Counted from the first letter of the stretch, positions 19,407-28,429 are shown. The stretch is DNA of 64,000 nt from an uncultured Pseudophaeobacter sp. (GCA_905479575.1 CAJQNB010000007.1:62001-126000); one strand, 5' to 3'. The notes: generated from the sequence alone by a model not told the origin. A program made the numbers and translations.

Positions 19407-19900
19407 GCGCGCCGGAGAACAAGATCGCCATTCAGCCGATAAGCGCTGCGGGGTTTGCCCCCTTTGGCGATCTGCTGCAGGTCACTGGCGCGCCGGACAA
19501 GATCATTAATCAGGGGCTTTGCGGTCGCTACCATGATCTGGCGCAGATGGATTTCTGTGACGGTCGGGCGGGGCTGAGCCTGTTCAATGCGGAACCCCGC
19601 ACCCTGCCGCTGGCGCTGACGATGATGGAGCGCCACCCGCAGGGAAGTCAGGCCTTTATCCCGATGAGTGAACACGGGTTTTTGGTGATCGTGGCCCGGG
19701 ATGCGGGCGGTGCGCCCGGCACACCGCTGGCCTTTGAGACCCAGCCGGGACAGGCGGTGAATTTTCACTGCGGCACCTGGCATGGGGTTCTGACACCTTT
19801 GCATGCGCCGGGGCTGTTTGCGGTTGTGGATCGCATTGGTGCTGGCGCCAACCTGCAGGAACACTGGTTCGAGACGCCTTTTGTGGTGGAGCGAAGCTGA
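19403..19900 (+). CDS. allA: Ureidoglycolate lyase (amidohydrolase family)
   Basis: The 165-residue protein matches AllA: ISAAGFAPFGDLL near the N-terminus, the substrate-site segment MMERHPQGSQAFIPM, FLVIVA, a FHCGTWHGVLTPL cupin motif, and a terminal QEHWFETPFVV. It cleaves ureidoglycolate to glyoxylate and urea. Its ATG overlaps the puuE-uraD stop (ATGA), so translation is coupled. The permease gene follows 62 bp downstream on the same strand. Confidence 0.94.
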   Translation: MSAPENKIAIQPISAAGFAPFGDLLQVTGAPDKIINQGLCGRYHDLAQMDFCDGRAGLSLFNAEPRTLPLALTMMERHPQGSQAFIPMSEHGFLVIVARDAGGAPGTPLAFETQPGQAVNFHCGTWHGVLTPLHAPGLFAVVDRIGAGANLQEHWFETPFVVERS

Positions 19901-19962
19901 CAACGACGAGAGGGACCACCCAAAGAAGGTGGCGATCTTGAAAACCAACAGAACGAGGGAAT

Positions 19963-21402
19963 ATGAAAATGGCTGATGGCGCTTTAGGAACACCTGCGCA
20001 ACTGCGGGATCCGAATTACACTCCACCGCTGGCGCGCGCGGTGCCGCTGGGCATCCAGCATGTGCTGGCAATGTTTGTCTCCAATGTCACCCCGGCGATC
20101 ATTGTGGCGGGGGCTGCGGGCTTTGGCTTTGGGTCTGACGCCGGCGCGTTGGGCTTTCCGGATATGCTGTATCTGATCCAGATGTCGATGCTCTTTGCCG
20201 GGGTGGCGACCCTGTTGCAGACTGTGACCCTGGGACCTGTGGGGGCGGCGCTGCCGATTGTGCAGGGGACATCGTTTGCCTTTTTGCCGATCATGATCCC
20301 GCTGGTGGCGGGCAAGGGCGTGGATGGCCTGGCGGCCTTGTATGGTGGGGTACTGATTGGCGGTATCTTCCATGGTCTGCTGGGGCTGGTGATCGGCAAG
20401 ATCCGCTTTGCGCTGCCGCCGCTGGTGACAGGGCTGGTGGTGACCATGATCGGTCTGGCACTGGTCAAGGTTGGTATTCAATATGCGGCCGGCGGGGTGC
20501 CTGCGATTGGCACGCCTGAATATGGCTCCTTGTTGAATTGGTCGGCGGCCTTGGTGGTGATCTTTGCCACCCTGGGGCTTAAGTTTTTTGCCCGCGGCAT
20601 GCTGTCGGTTTCGGCGGTGCTGTTGGGTCTGATTGTCGGCTATATCTACGCGCTGATGATGGGCATGGTGACGGTCGAGGCGATTGGCAGCAGCTGGTCG
20701 CGGGCGGCAAGTTTTGCCCTTCCAGTGCCGTTCAAATACGGGTTTGAGTTCTCCTTTGCAGCCATTCTGGGCTTTTGTCTGATGGCCTTTGTGTCAGCAG
20801 TAGAGACCGTTGGTGATGTCAGCGGGATCACCCGTGGTGGCGCCAAGAGGGAGGCCACGGAAGAGGAAATCACCGGGGCTACCTTTGCCGATGGTGTTGG
20901 CTCGGCAGTGGCCGGGATCTTTGGCGGCCTGCCAAATACCTCGTTCAGCCAGAACGTCGGACTGATCGCCATGACCGGCGTGATGAGCCGCCATGTGGTC
21001 ACCATCGGGGCGCTGTTCCTGATCCTGTGTGGTCTGGTGCCCAAGGTCGGAGCGATCATTCGCACTATTCCGATTGAGGTGCTTGGAGGCGGTGTCATCG
21101 TGATGTTTGGCATGGTTGTGGCCGCCGGGATTTCGATGCTGTCCGATGTGAACTGGAACCGGCGCAATATGGTGATCTTTGCCATATCTTTGTCGGTTGG
21201 TCTGGGGCTGCAGTTGGAGCCGGGGGCGGTGCAATATCTGCCGGGTACGCTGAAGGTGCTGATGACCAGTGGCTTGCTACCGGCTGCATTGATTGCAATC
21301 GTCTTGAACCTGGTCCTGCCTGCAGAACTGGCGGATGAAGCCACCGAAGAAGTCTCTGGCGGCATGGCAGGGCATGGTGATGGCAGCCTGCCTGGAGAGT
21401 AG
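19963..21402 (+). CDS. NCS2-family permease, probable urate/xanthine transporter
   Basis: The 479-residue protein has about 14 membrane segments and NCS2 signatures: AMFVSNVTPAIIVAGA, VQGTSFAFLPIM, SAVETVGDVSG and LPNTSFSQNVGLIAMTGV with the conserved QN. NCS2 proteins import purines or pyrimidines with protons. The NTSFSQN form and the position directly after allA and puuE-uraD point to urate or xanthine; uracil-type specificity cannot be excluded. ATG 19963 has GAGGGA six bases upstream. Its transcript probably ends at the strong hairpin at 21481-21513. Confidence 0.9.
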   Translation: MKMADGALGTPAQLRDPNYTPPLARAVPLGIQHVLAMFVSNVTPAIIVAGAAGFGFGSDAGALGFPDMLYLIQMSMLFAGVATLLQTVTLGPVGAALPIVQGTSFAFLPIMIPLVAGKGVDGLAALYGGVLIGGIFHGLLGLVIGKIRFALPPLVTGLVVTMIGLALVKVGIQYAAGGVPAIGTPEYGSLLNWSAALVVIFATLGLKFFARGMLSVSAVLLGLIVGYIYALMMGMVTVEAIGSSWSRAASFALPVPFKYGFEFSFAAILGFCLMAFVSAVETVGDVSGITRGGAKREATEEEITGATFADGVGSAVAGIFGGLPNTSFSQNVGLIAMTGVMSRHVVTIGALFLILCGLVPKVGAIIRTIPIEVLGGGVIVMFGMVVAAGISMLSDVNWNRRNMVIFAISLSVGLGLQLEPGAVQYLPGTLKVLMTSGLLPAALIAIVLNLVLPAELADEATEEVSGGMAGHGDGSLPGE

Positions 21403-21409
21403 GGTTTTT

Positions 21410-21745
21410 AGAAGTCAAAAAAGGGGGAGCTCCCGTCCAAACTGAACCAATCAAAGATTGGACCAGTTTAGTTGGGCCCAGCGCCGCGCTGACGCGCGGC
21501 GCTTTTCTTTTTCTGAGAGGTTCTGAAGGGGCGGGTTTGCCCCTTCAGAACCCTTTCAAGCCTGTGGCGCCGCATCCTGCCTCAAGGGTGAACCGCGCTT
21601 GCGCGCGGCAGCCAAGGCTGCCCTTGACCCAGGATGCGGCAAGAAACTGCCTTTTCCATAGGGCGTGGCCGCGCCGCGCAAAGCGCGGCGCTGGGCCCAA
21701 CGGGAGCGCTGCAGCTGTGCTGCGGCAGCGACGGGCGGGAGAGCC
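21410..21745. repeat. GC-rich intergenic repeat, copy B, with an inverted partial copy
   Basis: Carries the same ordered modules as copies A and C: GGAGCTCCCG near 21427, GGGCCCAGC with a hairpin, CTGAGAGG, CCTCAAGGG near 21580 and CCCTTGACCC near 21624. TTGGGCCCAGCGCCGCGC (about 21473-21490) recurs in inverted form near 21682-21700, so the element ends in its own reverse complement. The 356-bp gap lies between convergent genes and codes for nothing. Confidence 0.65.
21481..21513 (+). terminator. Intrinsic terminator after the NCS2 permease gene
   Basis: A nine-base perfect stem, GCGCCGCGC (21481-21489) with GCGCGGCGC (21494-21502), has a TGAC loop and is followed by TTTTCTTTTTC. It is embedded in repeat copy B, 79 bp after the permease stop. 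Confidence 0.75.
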
Positions 21746-21758
21746 GGGCTTTGGCTTC

Positions 21759-22745
21759 TTAGGGGCGGGCCATCAGGCGGGCGACATCCAGCATTCGCGC
21801 CGAAAAGCCCCACTCATTATCATACCAGCCAAAGACCCTGACTTGCTGGTCGCCAACCCGTCGGATTTCCGGCGCTGCAAGCACCAGGGATTCTGGCCGC
21901 GCTCGCAAATCTGACGACACCAGTGGCATGTCGGTCCAGCCCAGCACTTCGGATGCCGCGCAACCGGCCTGCAGGGCTGCGATGAAACGGTGCTCCTCAA
22001 CCGGGCTGTGCAACTGCGCCACCAGATCCACCGCCGAGACGCTGGCAGTGGGCACCCGCACGGCGGCGCCGCTGATCCGGCCTTTGAGATGCGGCAGCAC
22101 CTCGTCAATCAGATGGGTGGCCGAGGAGGTCGTTGGCACCATCGACAGGGCGCCCGCCCGCGAGCGGGCAAAATCGCCCCGTGGCGCATCAACCATGGGC
22201 TGCGAGTTGGTGTAGCAATGGATGGTGGTCATATGGGCGCTGGCAATGCCGCCGATCTCATCCACCAATTTGACCAGCGGGGCCAGCCCATTGGTGGTGC
22301 AGGAGGCGTTGGAGACAATCCGCGCTGCTCCCAACTGGTCCTCATTGGCGCCATAGACCACCGTTTGCTCTGCGGCGGGCGAGGGACCTGAGATCAAGAC
22401 CTTCGTGGCCCCCGCCGCCAGGCCACGCTGCGCAACATCCGAGCTGCGGGCAATGCCGGTGCAGTCCAGCACCACATCCACCCCGGACAGATCGACCCGG
22501 GTGAGGTCGGCCTCATGGCGAAACGGGATTTTCTGCTCCAGCACGCTCAGCGTGCCGCCCCCATGGGTCACCGCATGGGGGAAGGGCCCAAAGGTGCTGT
22601 CGTATTGAAACAGATAGGCGCAGATATCCAAGGGGGCAATGTCATTGATCAGGGCGATCTCGACGGCCTCGCCGCGCGTCGTGGTGAGGATCTGGCGCAA
22701 AATGGCGCGACCGATGCGGCCAAACCCATTGATGGCAATTTTCAT
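21759..22745 (-). CDS. Glyceraldehyde-3-phosphate dehydrogenase, type I
   Basis: The 328-residue protein has the NAD-binding GFGRIGR motif at residues 7-13, the catalytic SNASCTTN with Cys149, a HCYTNSQ segment, and the C-terminal WYDNEWGFSARM. It is a phosphorylating GAPDH-family enzyme. The NAD loop (NDIAPLDICAYLFQYDSTFG) diverges from the usual glycolytic form, so it may be a second, non-glycolytic paralogue; this is a weak inference. No pgk or tkt gene is adjacent. It sits as a single gene inside the ureide block, convergent with the permease across repeat B. Confidence 0.92.
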   Translation of the reverse strand: MKIAINGFGRIGRAILRQILTTTRGEAVEIALINDIAPLDICAYLFQYDSTFGPFPHAVTHGGGTLSVLEQKIPFRHEADLTRVDLSGVDVVLDCTGIARSSDVAQRGLAAGATKVLISGPSPAAEQTVVYGANEDQLGAARIVSNASCTTNGLAPLVKLVDEIGGIASAHMTTIHCYTNSQPMVDAPRGDFARSRAGALSMVPTTSSATHLIDEVLPHLKGRISGAAVRVPTASVSAVDLVAQLHSPVEEHRFIAALQAGCAASEVLGWTDMPLVSSDLRARPESLVLAAPEIRRVGDQQVRVFGWYDNEWGFSARMLDVARLMARP

Positions 22746-22866
22746 AAGCGCAACTCTTTAGCGTTCCGGCTCCCCCGGGGATGGGGGCAGTGCACCGGGA
22801 TCTGTTCAGGGGATTTACCTTGGCCGATCAAGATCAAACCGGCGTCTGGTGGCTACATGGGTGATG

Positions 22867-23253
22867 TTACTTACGGGGACAGATCAGGGTGGCAAAATAG
22901 GCCCCTGTGATGTTGCGATACAGCGAGTCGAGATTGGCGCTGCAGCCGGTCGCTTTGCGAAAGGCCCGCACTGCCTGGCGGGCGCTGAGCACCGCAGGCG
23001 GGCGATTGGGCTGTAGCTCGGTGTTGAGCCGAACCGCGCGATACAGCCCCGGCGCCTGTTCCGCGGGAGCGACAACCCAGTTGCGTCCCAGAACGGTGAC
23101 GTGTTTCTCCGCTGATGCCTCCTTGGCCCCGGACCCGGTCGGCATCAGGCAGGTGGCAAGCGTCAGGCACAGACCAAGCGTCAGGGCTTGGGCAGCGGTC
23201 CGCGCGCGCGGCAGTGGACGGGGTCGGGGATAGAGCAGGGGGCGGGGGATCAT
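22867..23253 (-). CDS. Small secreted protein of unknown function
   Basis: The 128-residue protein has an N-terminal basic stretch and hydrophobic core (ALTLGLCLTLATCLMPTG) that fits a signal peptide; LATC could be a weak lipobox. The mature part (about 90 residues) contains VLGRNWVVAPAE and a basic helix, with two cysteines (TGCSANLDS and the C-terminal LICPRK) that could form a disulfide. I do not recognise the family. The start could be internal, since the first 18 residues are Pro/Arg-rich. It stands alone between the GAPDH and AllE genes on the same strand. Confidence 0.6.
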   Translation of the reverse strand: MIPRPLLYPRPRPLPRARTAAQALTLGLCLTLATCLMPTGSGAKEASAEKHVTVLGRNWVVAPAEQAPGLYRAVRLNTELQPNRPPAVLSARQAVRAFRKATGCSANLDSLYRNITGAYFATLICPRK

Positions 23254-23458
23254 CAGGAACAGCTCCGGCGGTCAAAGATATTTGCCGCCAGCCTAGCGTT
23301 GCATCGGCGCTTTGCAATGGTGATCTCTGCCAGCGGCACAAAGAACCCGGCAGGGGCTATGACCGCACCAGGGGTTGTCACCAGTCCGGCCGCACAGGCT
23401 GTGGGGGCTGGCCATTGGGGGACAGGTGCAGCCTGCAGGGGCAGGCTACGGGTCCTGC

Positions 23459-24283
23459 CTACAGGCTCAGGGGCATGTGGCGGTTGACATCTTTATACAG
23501 CAAGTAGCGGAAAGGCCCCGGTCCGGCGGCATAGCAAGCCTGTGGGCAGAAGGCACGCAGCCACATGAAGTCCCCGGCTTCGACCTCGACCCAGTCTTTG
23601 TTCAGCAGGTAAACCGCCTTGCCCTCCAGCACATAAAGCCCGTGCTCCATCACATGGGTTTCCTCAAAGGGGATGACGCCGCCGGGCTGAAAGGTGACAA
23701 TTGTCACATGCATGTCGTGGGACATGTCCTCGGGATCCATAAACCGGGTGGTGGCCCAGCGATCCTCGGTGTCGGGCATCGCATTGGGGGCGATGTCCTG
23801 CTCGTTGCAGACAAAAGCCTGGGGTTTGTCGAGACCGGGGGCGGATTGCCAGCGCTTGCGGATCCAGTGGAAACTGGCACTGGCTTCGCTGCTGTTGTGC
23901 AACTGCCAGGCGCTGCCAGCGGGCAGATAGGCAAAGCTGCCCGCGGTGAGACTATGTTCTGCGCCGTCTATGGTCAGCTGCAGTGCGCCATCGGTGACAA
24001 ACAGACCGCTCTGGGCTGAGGCATCAGTTTCAGGGCAGTCAGAACCACCCCCCGGCTGAAGTTCCACAATATATTGCGAGAAGGTCTCGGAAAAACCGGT
24101 CATGGGACGGGCGATGACCCACATGCGCATGCCAGTCCAGCCGGGCAGGAAAGAGGTGGTGATATCGCGCATGGTGCCGCGCGGGAGTACCGCATAGGCA
24201 TCGGTGAAAACCGCTCGCCCGGTGAGCAGCTGCTGCTGGCCGGGGAGGCCGCCTTTGGGGGTGAAATAGCTGCTTTGGCTCAT
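23459..24283 (-). CDS. allE: (S)-ureidoglycine aminohydrolase, bicupin
   Basis: The 274-residue protein is a two-cupin enzyme of the AllE/YlbA family: N-terminal YFTPKGGLPGQQ and MRMWVIARPM, then the C-terminal metal-binding cupin with EETHVMEHGLYVLEGKAVY and MWLRAFCPQACYA. It releases ammonia from (S)-ureidoglycine to give (S)-ureidoglycolate, the substrate of AllA encoded 4 kb away. ATG 24283 follows AAGGA at a good distance. Its presence implies an allantoate amidohydrolase (AllC-type) rather than allantoicase, and no such gene is in the window. Confidence 0.92.
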   Translation of the reverse strand: MSQSSYFTPKGGLPGQQQLLTGRAVFTDAYAVLPRGTMRDITTSFLPGWTGMRMWVIARPMTGFSETFSQYIVELQPGGGSDCPETDASAQSGLFVTDGALQLTIDGAEHSLTAGSFAYLPAGSAWQLHNSSEASASFHWIRKRWQSAPGLDKPQAFVCNEQDIAPNAMPDTEDRWATTRFMDPEDMSHDMHVTIVTFQPGGVIPFEETHVMEHGLYVLEGKAVYLLNKDWVEVEAGDFMWLRAFCPQACYAAGPGPFRYLLYKDVNRHMPLSL

Positions 24284-24523
24284 GGTGCGTCCTTGCTCGA
24301 TACCGTCGCTGCCATCGGGGCAGGTCACAGGCAATATGCGGGTGTCCGGGCGCCGGTCCAAGCAACACAAGGGCGATAACTACCTTCGTAATTTTTTGAA
24401 AACGGCCATCGCAATGGCAGTGCAGCGGCCGTTTTGGACAGCGTCCGGTACAAAAGCCCGGAAATGGCAAAACAACAAACCCAAAGACGCCGAGGGTCTG
24501 TTCAGGCCCTGGGGCAGGCTGGA

Positions 24524-25300
24524 TCAGAGATCGTCCACGGCATTGGTTTGGCGCAGCTCAGCGGCGCAGATCTGCAGCCCCTGTATCAGCGCGTCGCTGC
24601 GGCGGTTTGGGTGTAGACCACTGGCCGCCGAGCTGCCCAGCACCACCGGTGTATTGCCGGGCCGTGACAGCGCCACCGCGTAGCCAGCTATGCCGGGTTC
24701 AAACTCGCTGTCGGTGATGCAGTAGCCGCAGCTGCGGGCCTCGGCGATCTGTTGCAAAATCACCTCCCGGTCCAGAATCGATTGCTCTGTGTGACGCGGG
24801 ATCTTCACGCGGTGCAGTAGCTCGGCGGCCTCGTCCTGGGGCAGGCAGGCCAGCAGCATCCTGCCAAGGCTGGTATGCACCAGCGGGATATGCGCGCCCG
24901 CAGTAAAGCCAAAGGTGACCGGTCCGCTCTCGGTGGTGGATTGCGCCAGCAGCAGCACCCGATCCTGATCCAGGATCGCCAGGCTGAGTTCACTTTTCAG
25001 ATCGCGCGCGTGTTGGTTCAGGGTGGGTTGAATTCGGCGACCAAACTGATTGGCCTGCAAAAAGCCGCCGGCCAGGGCCAGAACCCTGGGGGTGAGGGAC
25101 AGCATGCGGCCCTGTTGGCGCAGATACCCCGCCTGTACCAGCGTCAGCGCGCCGCGCCGCGCTGTGGCGCGATCCTGGTTGGTGCGCCGGGCGATCTCCG
25201 CCAGGGTCATGCAGGGCGTGGCCGCATCAAACACGGCCAGAACGGCCAGGCCTTTGGAAAAACTGGAAGAAATATTTCGGTCTTGTACTGGTTTGGTCAT
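24524..25300 (-). CDS. IclR-family transcriptional regulator
   Basis: The 258-residue protein has the IclR helix-turn-helix at residues 10-75 (SFSKGLAVLAVFD, TLAEIARRTNQDRATARR) and the effector-binding domain with LVHTSLGRMLLA, the usual ARSCGYCITDSEFEPGIAGYAV-type segment and a C-terminal helix. It resembles the PcaR/PobR side of the family, which controls aromatic catabolism. It is divergent from the Rieske oxygenase gene; the 165 bp between them carry repeated TTGTCAA/TTGACAA heptamers and a TATGT-ACATA palindrome that are candidate operators. Confidence 0.92.
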   Translation of the reverse strand: MTKPVQDRNISSSFSKGLAVLAVFDAATPCMTLAEIARRTNQDRATARRGALTLVQAGYLRQQGRMLSLTPRVLALAGGFLQANQFGRRIQPTLNQHARDLKSELSLAILDQDRVLLLAQSTTESGPVTFGFTAGAHIPLVHTSLGRMLLACLPQDEAAELLHRVKIPRHTEQSILDREVILQQIAEARSCGYCITDSEFEPGIAGYAVALSRPGNTPVVLGSSAASGLHPNRRSDALIQGLQICAAELRQTNAVDDL

Positions 25301-25465
25301 GTAACCTGTCGCTTGTCAAAAATGATTATTGGCTGTGACCTTGACAATGGTCGGAACACACAACAAAAATTGGTCGTATGTGAAAACATAAGTACGTTTA
25401 ACGAACTTTGTCAAGGGCGCGAAAGCGCCATTCACAGTGTGCAGAGCCAAAGGATAGAGCCAGCC
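25301..25465. promoter_or_regulatory. Divergent IclR/Rieske control region with repeated operator-like sites
   Basis: Three heptamers are visible: TTGTCAA at 25313-25319, its inverse TTGACAA at 25341-25347, and TTGTCAA at 25408-25414. Between them TATGTGAAAACATA (25377-25390) is a perfect five-base palindrome with a GAAA spacer. The first two heptamers overlap positions expected for promoters in either direction. Binding by the adjacent IclR protein is inferred. Confidence 0.5.
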
Positions 25466-26782
25466 ATGATCAGCCAGGAATTGAACGATAGCCTCACCCG
25501 TGTTGGCAAAGGCAGCGATGCCGGGGAGGTTTTGCGGCGCTACTGGCAACCGGCGGCTTTGGTGGATGAGCTGGAAGGTGTCCGCCCCGTGGTGCCGGTG
25601 CGGCTGCTGGGGGAGGACCTGGTGCTGTTTCGCGACAGTGAGGGCGAGCTGGGCCTGATCGGGCGCCACTGTCCACATCGCGGCGCCGATATGTGTTTCG
25701 GCCGCCTGGAGGACAACGGGTTGCGCTGCCCGTTCCATGGCTGGCATTTCAACCGGGCCGGTCAATGTGTCGAACAGCCCGGCGAACCGGCGGGCAGCCG
25801 GATGCATGAGAAGATCCAAAGCACCGCCTACCCAGTGATGGAAAAGAACGGCATCATCTGGGCCTATATGGGGCCGGGCACGCCGCCGGACTTTCCCGCA
25901 CTGGACTGTTTCCGCGCGCCCTCCAGCCATGTCTTTGCCTTCAAGGGGCTGTGGGACTGCAACTGGCTGCAGGCGATGGAGGTGGGGATTGACCCGGCGC
26001 ATGCGTCATTCCTGCATCGGTTCCTGCAGGACGAAGACCCGGCAGAGGCCTATGGCAAGCAGTTCCGCGACACCGCTGGCAATACGGAAATCCCGATGAC
26101 CAAGCTGCTGCGCGATTTCCCCCGCCCTGAAATCACCGCCGAAGAGGCGGATCATGGGCTGAAAATCACCGCCCTGCGCGATCTTGGCGATGGGCGCACT
26201 CATGTGCGCATCACCAACCAGATCTTCCCGGAGGCGATCTGCATCCCGATGTCGCGCGAGATGACCATTACCCAGTGGCATGTGCCGATCGACGACAAAT
26301 CCTGTTATTGGTATTCCATGTTCACCAGTTTTGACCAACCGGTGAACAAGACGCTGATGCGCGAACAACGTCTCAAGGAACACCGCCTGCCGGATTATGC
26401 CCCCCTGAAAGGTCGCCATAACAACTACGGCTTTGATCCAGAGGAGCAGCAGCGCGAGACCTATACCGGCATGGGGCTGGATATCAATGTGCATGACCAA
26501 TGGGCGGTTGAAAGCATGGGCGCCATTCAGGACCGCACGCAGGAACACTTGGGTAAGACCGATGTTGGCATCATCCGCTACCGCCGCCAGTTGCGCGCTG
26601 CAATTGCTGCGGTAAAAGAGGGGCGCGATGAGGATCTGCCGATGTATGGCGGGCTGGACCTTGCCACCGTTTTCGGGCCAGTTTCCAATGACTCGATTGC
26701 GCAGGATGGTGATTGGGAACGTGCCGCACAGGAGGCTGATCTTCAGCGTCGCGGCGCCTGTTCCTGGGATGCCAAGGTCTAG
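25466..26782 (+). CDS. Rieske non-haem iron oxygenase, phthalate-dioxygenase-like alpha subunit
   Basis: The 438-residue protein has a Rieske [2Fe-2S] domain with CPHRGADM (about residues 70-77) and CPFHGWHF (about 89-96), and a catalytic domain whose mononuclear-iron site reads EVGIDPAHASFLH, like phthalate 4,5-dioxygenase. Such enzymes hydroxylate, dioxygenate or demethylate small substrates using electrons from a separate reductase, which is not encoded here. ATG 25466 fits the family N-terminus; an AAGGA lies about 12 bases upstream. A glutamine-synthetase-like gene follows 80 bp downstream on the same strand, and an IclR gene is divergent. The substrate is unknown. Confidence 0.9.
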   Translation: MISQELNDSLTRVGKGSDAGEVLRRYWQPAALVDELEGVRPVVPVRLLGEDLVLFRDSEGELGLIGRHCPHRGADMCFGRLEDNGLRCPFHGWHFNRAGQCVEQPGEPAGSRMHEKIQSTAYPVMEKNGIIWAYMGPGTPPDFPALDCFRAPSSHVFAFKGLWDCNWLQAMEVGIDPAHASFLHRFLQDEDPAEAYGKQFRDTAGNTEIPMTKLLRDFPRPEITAEEADHGLKITALRDLGDGRTHVRITNQIFPEAICIPMSREMTITQWHVPIDDKSCYWYSMFTSFDQPVNKTLMREQRLKEHRLPDYAPLKGRHNNYGFDPEEQQRETYTGMGLDINVHDQWAVESMGAIQDRTQEHLGKTDVGIIRYRRQLRAAIAAVKEGRDEDLPMYGGLDLATVFGPVSNDSIAQDGDWERAAQEADLQRRGACSWDAKV

Positions 26783-26862
26783 ACGACCAATCAGTGCAGG
26801 GTGATAGACGGACCACGGGGGCAGCCAAGGGGCTGGTGCCGCAATAAAAGGTGAAATGTGCA

Positions 26863-28332
26863 ATGGCTGAAGATCTGGCGACAGGGCTTGCAACGGGGCG
26901 CTTGGCACGGATGGGGCTGCTTGCCCCACAGGCGCTGGCGCTGGCAGAGGATGTCCTGGCCAAGGCCCGGGCGCAGAACATTGAAACCCTGCGGGTGCTG
27001 TTTGTCGATCAGCACGGTATCCTGCGCGGCAAGACCCTGGTTGCGGAGGCCTTTGAGGGGGTGTTTCGCTCTGGGCTGAACATGCCCTCGACCCTGCTGC
27101 TCAAGGATACGTCACACCGGACTGCCTTTGCGGTCTGGGAGGCCGAGCAGGGCGATGGTGGCGCCTTTGTGCCCATGCGCGGCGCCGGGGATGTGCTGTT
27201 GGTGCCGCGTCCGGAAACCTTTCGAGTGCTGCCCTGGTCGCCGCATTCCGCCTGGATTCTGTGCGACCCGGTGCAGACCGATGGCAGCCCTATCAGCTTT
27301 TCCTCAGCCCAGGTGCTGCGCCGGGCCACTGCCGATCTGGACGCCCAGGGGCTGGAGGCGATTTTTGGCCTGGAGGTGGAGTTTCAGATCTTTGAACGGC
27401 TGGATGCGGCGCTGGATCACAGCCAAAGCACCATGCCGGGCGCACCGGTGGCCACCCGCAATCTGACCCAGGGCCATCAGTTCCTGACCGAAAGCCGCTA
27501 CAGCGACTGTGAGGCGGTGTTGGATGACATCCGTCGCAATGCGCAGGCGCTGGGGCTACAGGTGCGCTCGGTCGAGATCGAGATGGGGCCGAGCCAGTTT
27601 GAATTCACCTTTGCGCCGCTGCCGGCGCTAGAGCAGGCCGATGCCATGGTGATGTTCCGCACCATGGTCAAAGAGCTTTGTGCCCGCGCCGGGTTGCACG
27701 CCAGCTTTATGGCAAAGCCGCGTCTGGACAACGCCATGGCCAATGGCTGGCACCTGCATCAATCGCTGCTGGAGCGCAGCTCTGGGCGCAATCTGTTTGA
27801 ACCGGGTGCGGATGGCAGTCTGACTGCGCAGGCCTCGGGCTGGATTGCGGGTTTGTTGACCCATGCGGCGGCCTCCTCCCTGATGATCGCGCCAACGGTG
27901 AACAGTTATAAACGCTACCAGCCCTATCAACTGGCGCCGGATCGCATTCAGTGGGGGCAGGACAATCGCGGCGCCATGCTGCGCGCCCTGATGCAGCCGG
28001 GAGACGCCGCCTCAAGGATAGAAAACCGCGCCCCTGACAGCTCGGCCAATCCCTATTTTGCCATTGCCGCACAGATCCTGGCGGGCGCTGCCGGGATGGC
28101 GGCGGGCCTGCAGGCCCCGGCGCCGACCAGCTCCCCCTATGATACCGGCGCCGCGCGGCTGCCGCGCTCGCTGGGGCAGGCGCTGGACAGCTTTGCCAGC
28201 TCCGATCTGTTTGCCGACACATTGGGCCCCGAATTTGTCAGCTACCTGGCACAGTTGAAACGGTTTGAATGGGAACGCTACCTCAATACCGTCAGCGAGT
28301 GGGAGCAGGCGGAGTATTTCAACCTGTTCTGA
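26863..28332 (+). CDS. Glutamine synthetase-like amine ligase (GS family, type III/PuuA-like)
   Basis: The 489-residue protein carries the GS catalytic domain: GLEVEFQ (metal-binding glutamates), EIEMGPSQFEFTF, the ATP/metal motif NGWHLHQSL, APTVNSYKRYQPYQ, and SRIENRAPDSSANPYFAIAA. The N-terminal domain (VLFVDQHGILRGK) and these motifs place it with gamma-glutamyl-amine ligases and related catabolic GS proteins rather than GlnA, and no adenylylation-site loop typical of GlnA is evident. It follows the Rieske gene in a likely two-gene operon. In aniline and isopropylamine catabolism, GS-like enzymes gamma-glutamylate an amine; a similar role here is inference. ATG 26863 is preferred; GTG 26851 is possible. 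Confidence 0.88.
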   Translation: MAEDLATGLATGRLARMGLLAPQALALAEDVLAKARAQNIETLRVLFVDQHGILRGKTLVAEAFEGVFRSGLNMPSTLLLKDTSHRTAFAVWEAEQGDGGAFVPMRGAGDVLLVPRPETFRVLPWSPHSAWILCDPVQTDGSPISFSSAQVLRRATADLDAQGLEAIFGLEVEFQIFERLDAALDHSQSTMPGAPVATRNLTQGHQFLTESRYSDCEAVLDDIRRNAQALGLQVRSVEIEMGPSQFEFTFAPLPALEQADAMVMFRTMVKELCARAGLHASFMAKPRLDNAMANGWHLHQSLLERSSGRNLFEPGADGSLTAQASGWIAGLLTHAAASSLMIAPTVNSYKRYQPYQLAPDRIQWGQDNRGAMLRALMQPGDAASRIENRAPDSSANPYFAIAAQILAGAAGMAAGLQAPAPTSSPYDTGAARLPRSLGQALDSFASSDLFADTLGPEFVSYLAQLKRFEWERYLNTVSEWEQAEYFNLF

Positions 28333-28429
28333 AGCACCTTTTGCGGCGCTCAAGATGGTTATGAGTAAAAGCGACAAGCTGGGGCGTATTTGCGTCTTGA
28401 ACGCGCCCCGGCGCGCTGGTACTTGTGGC

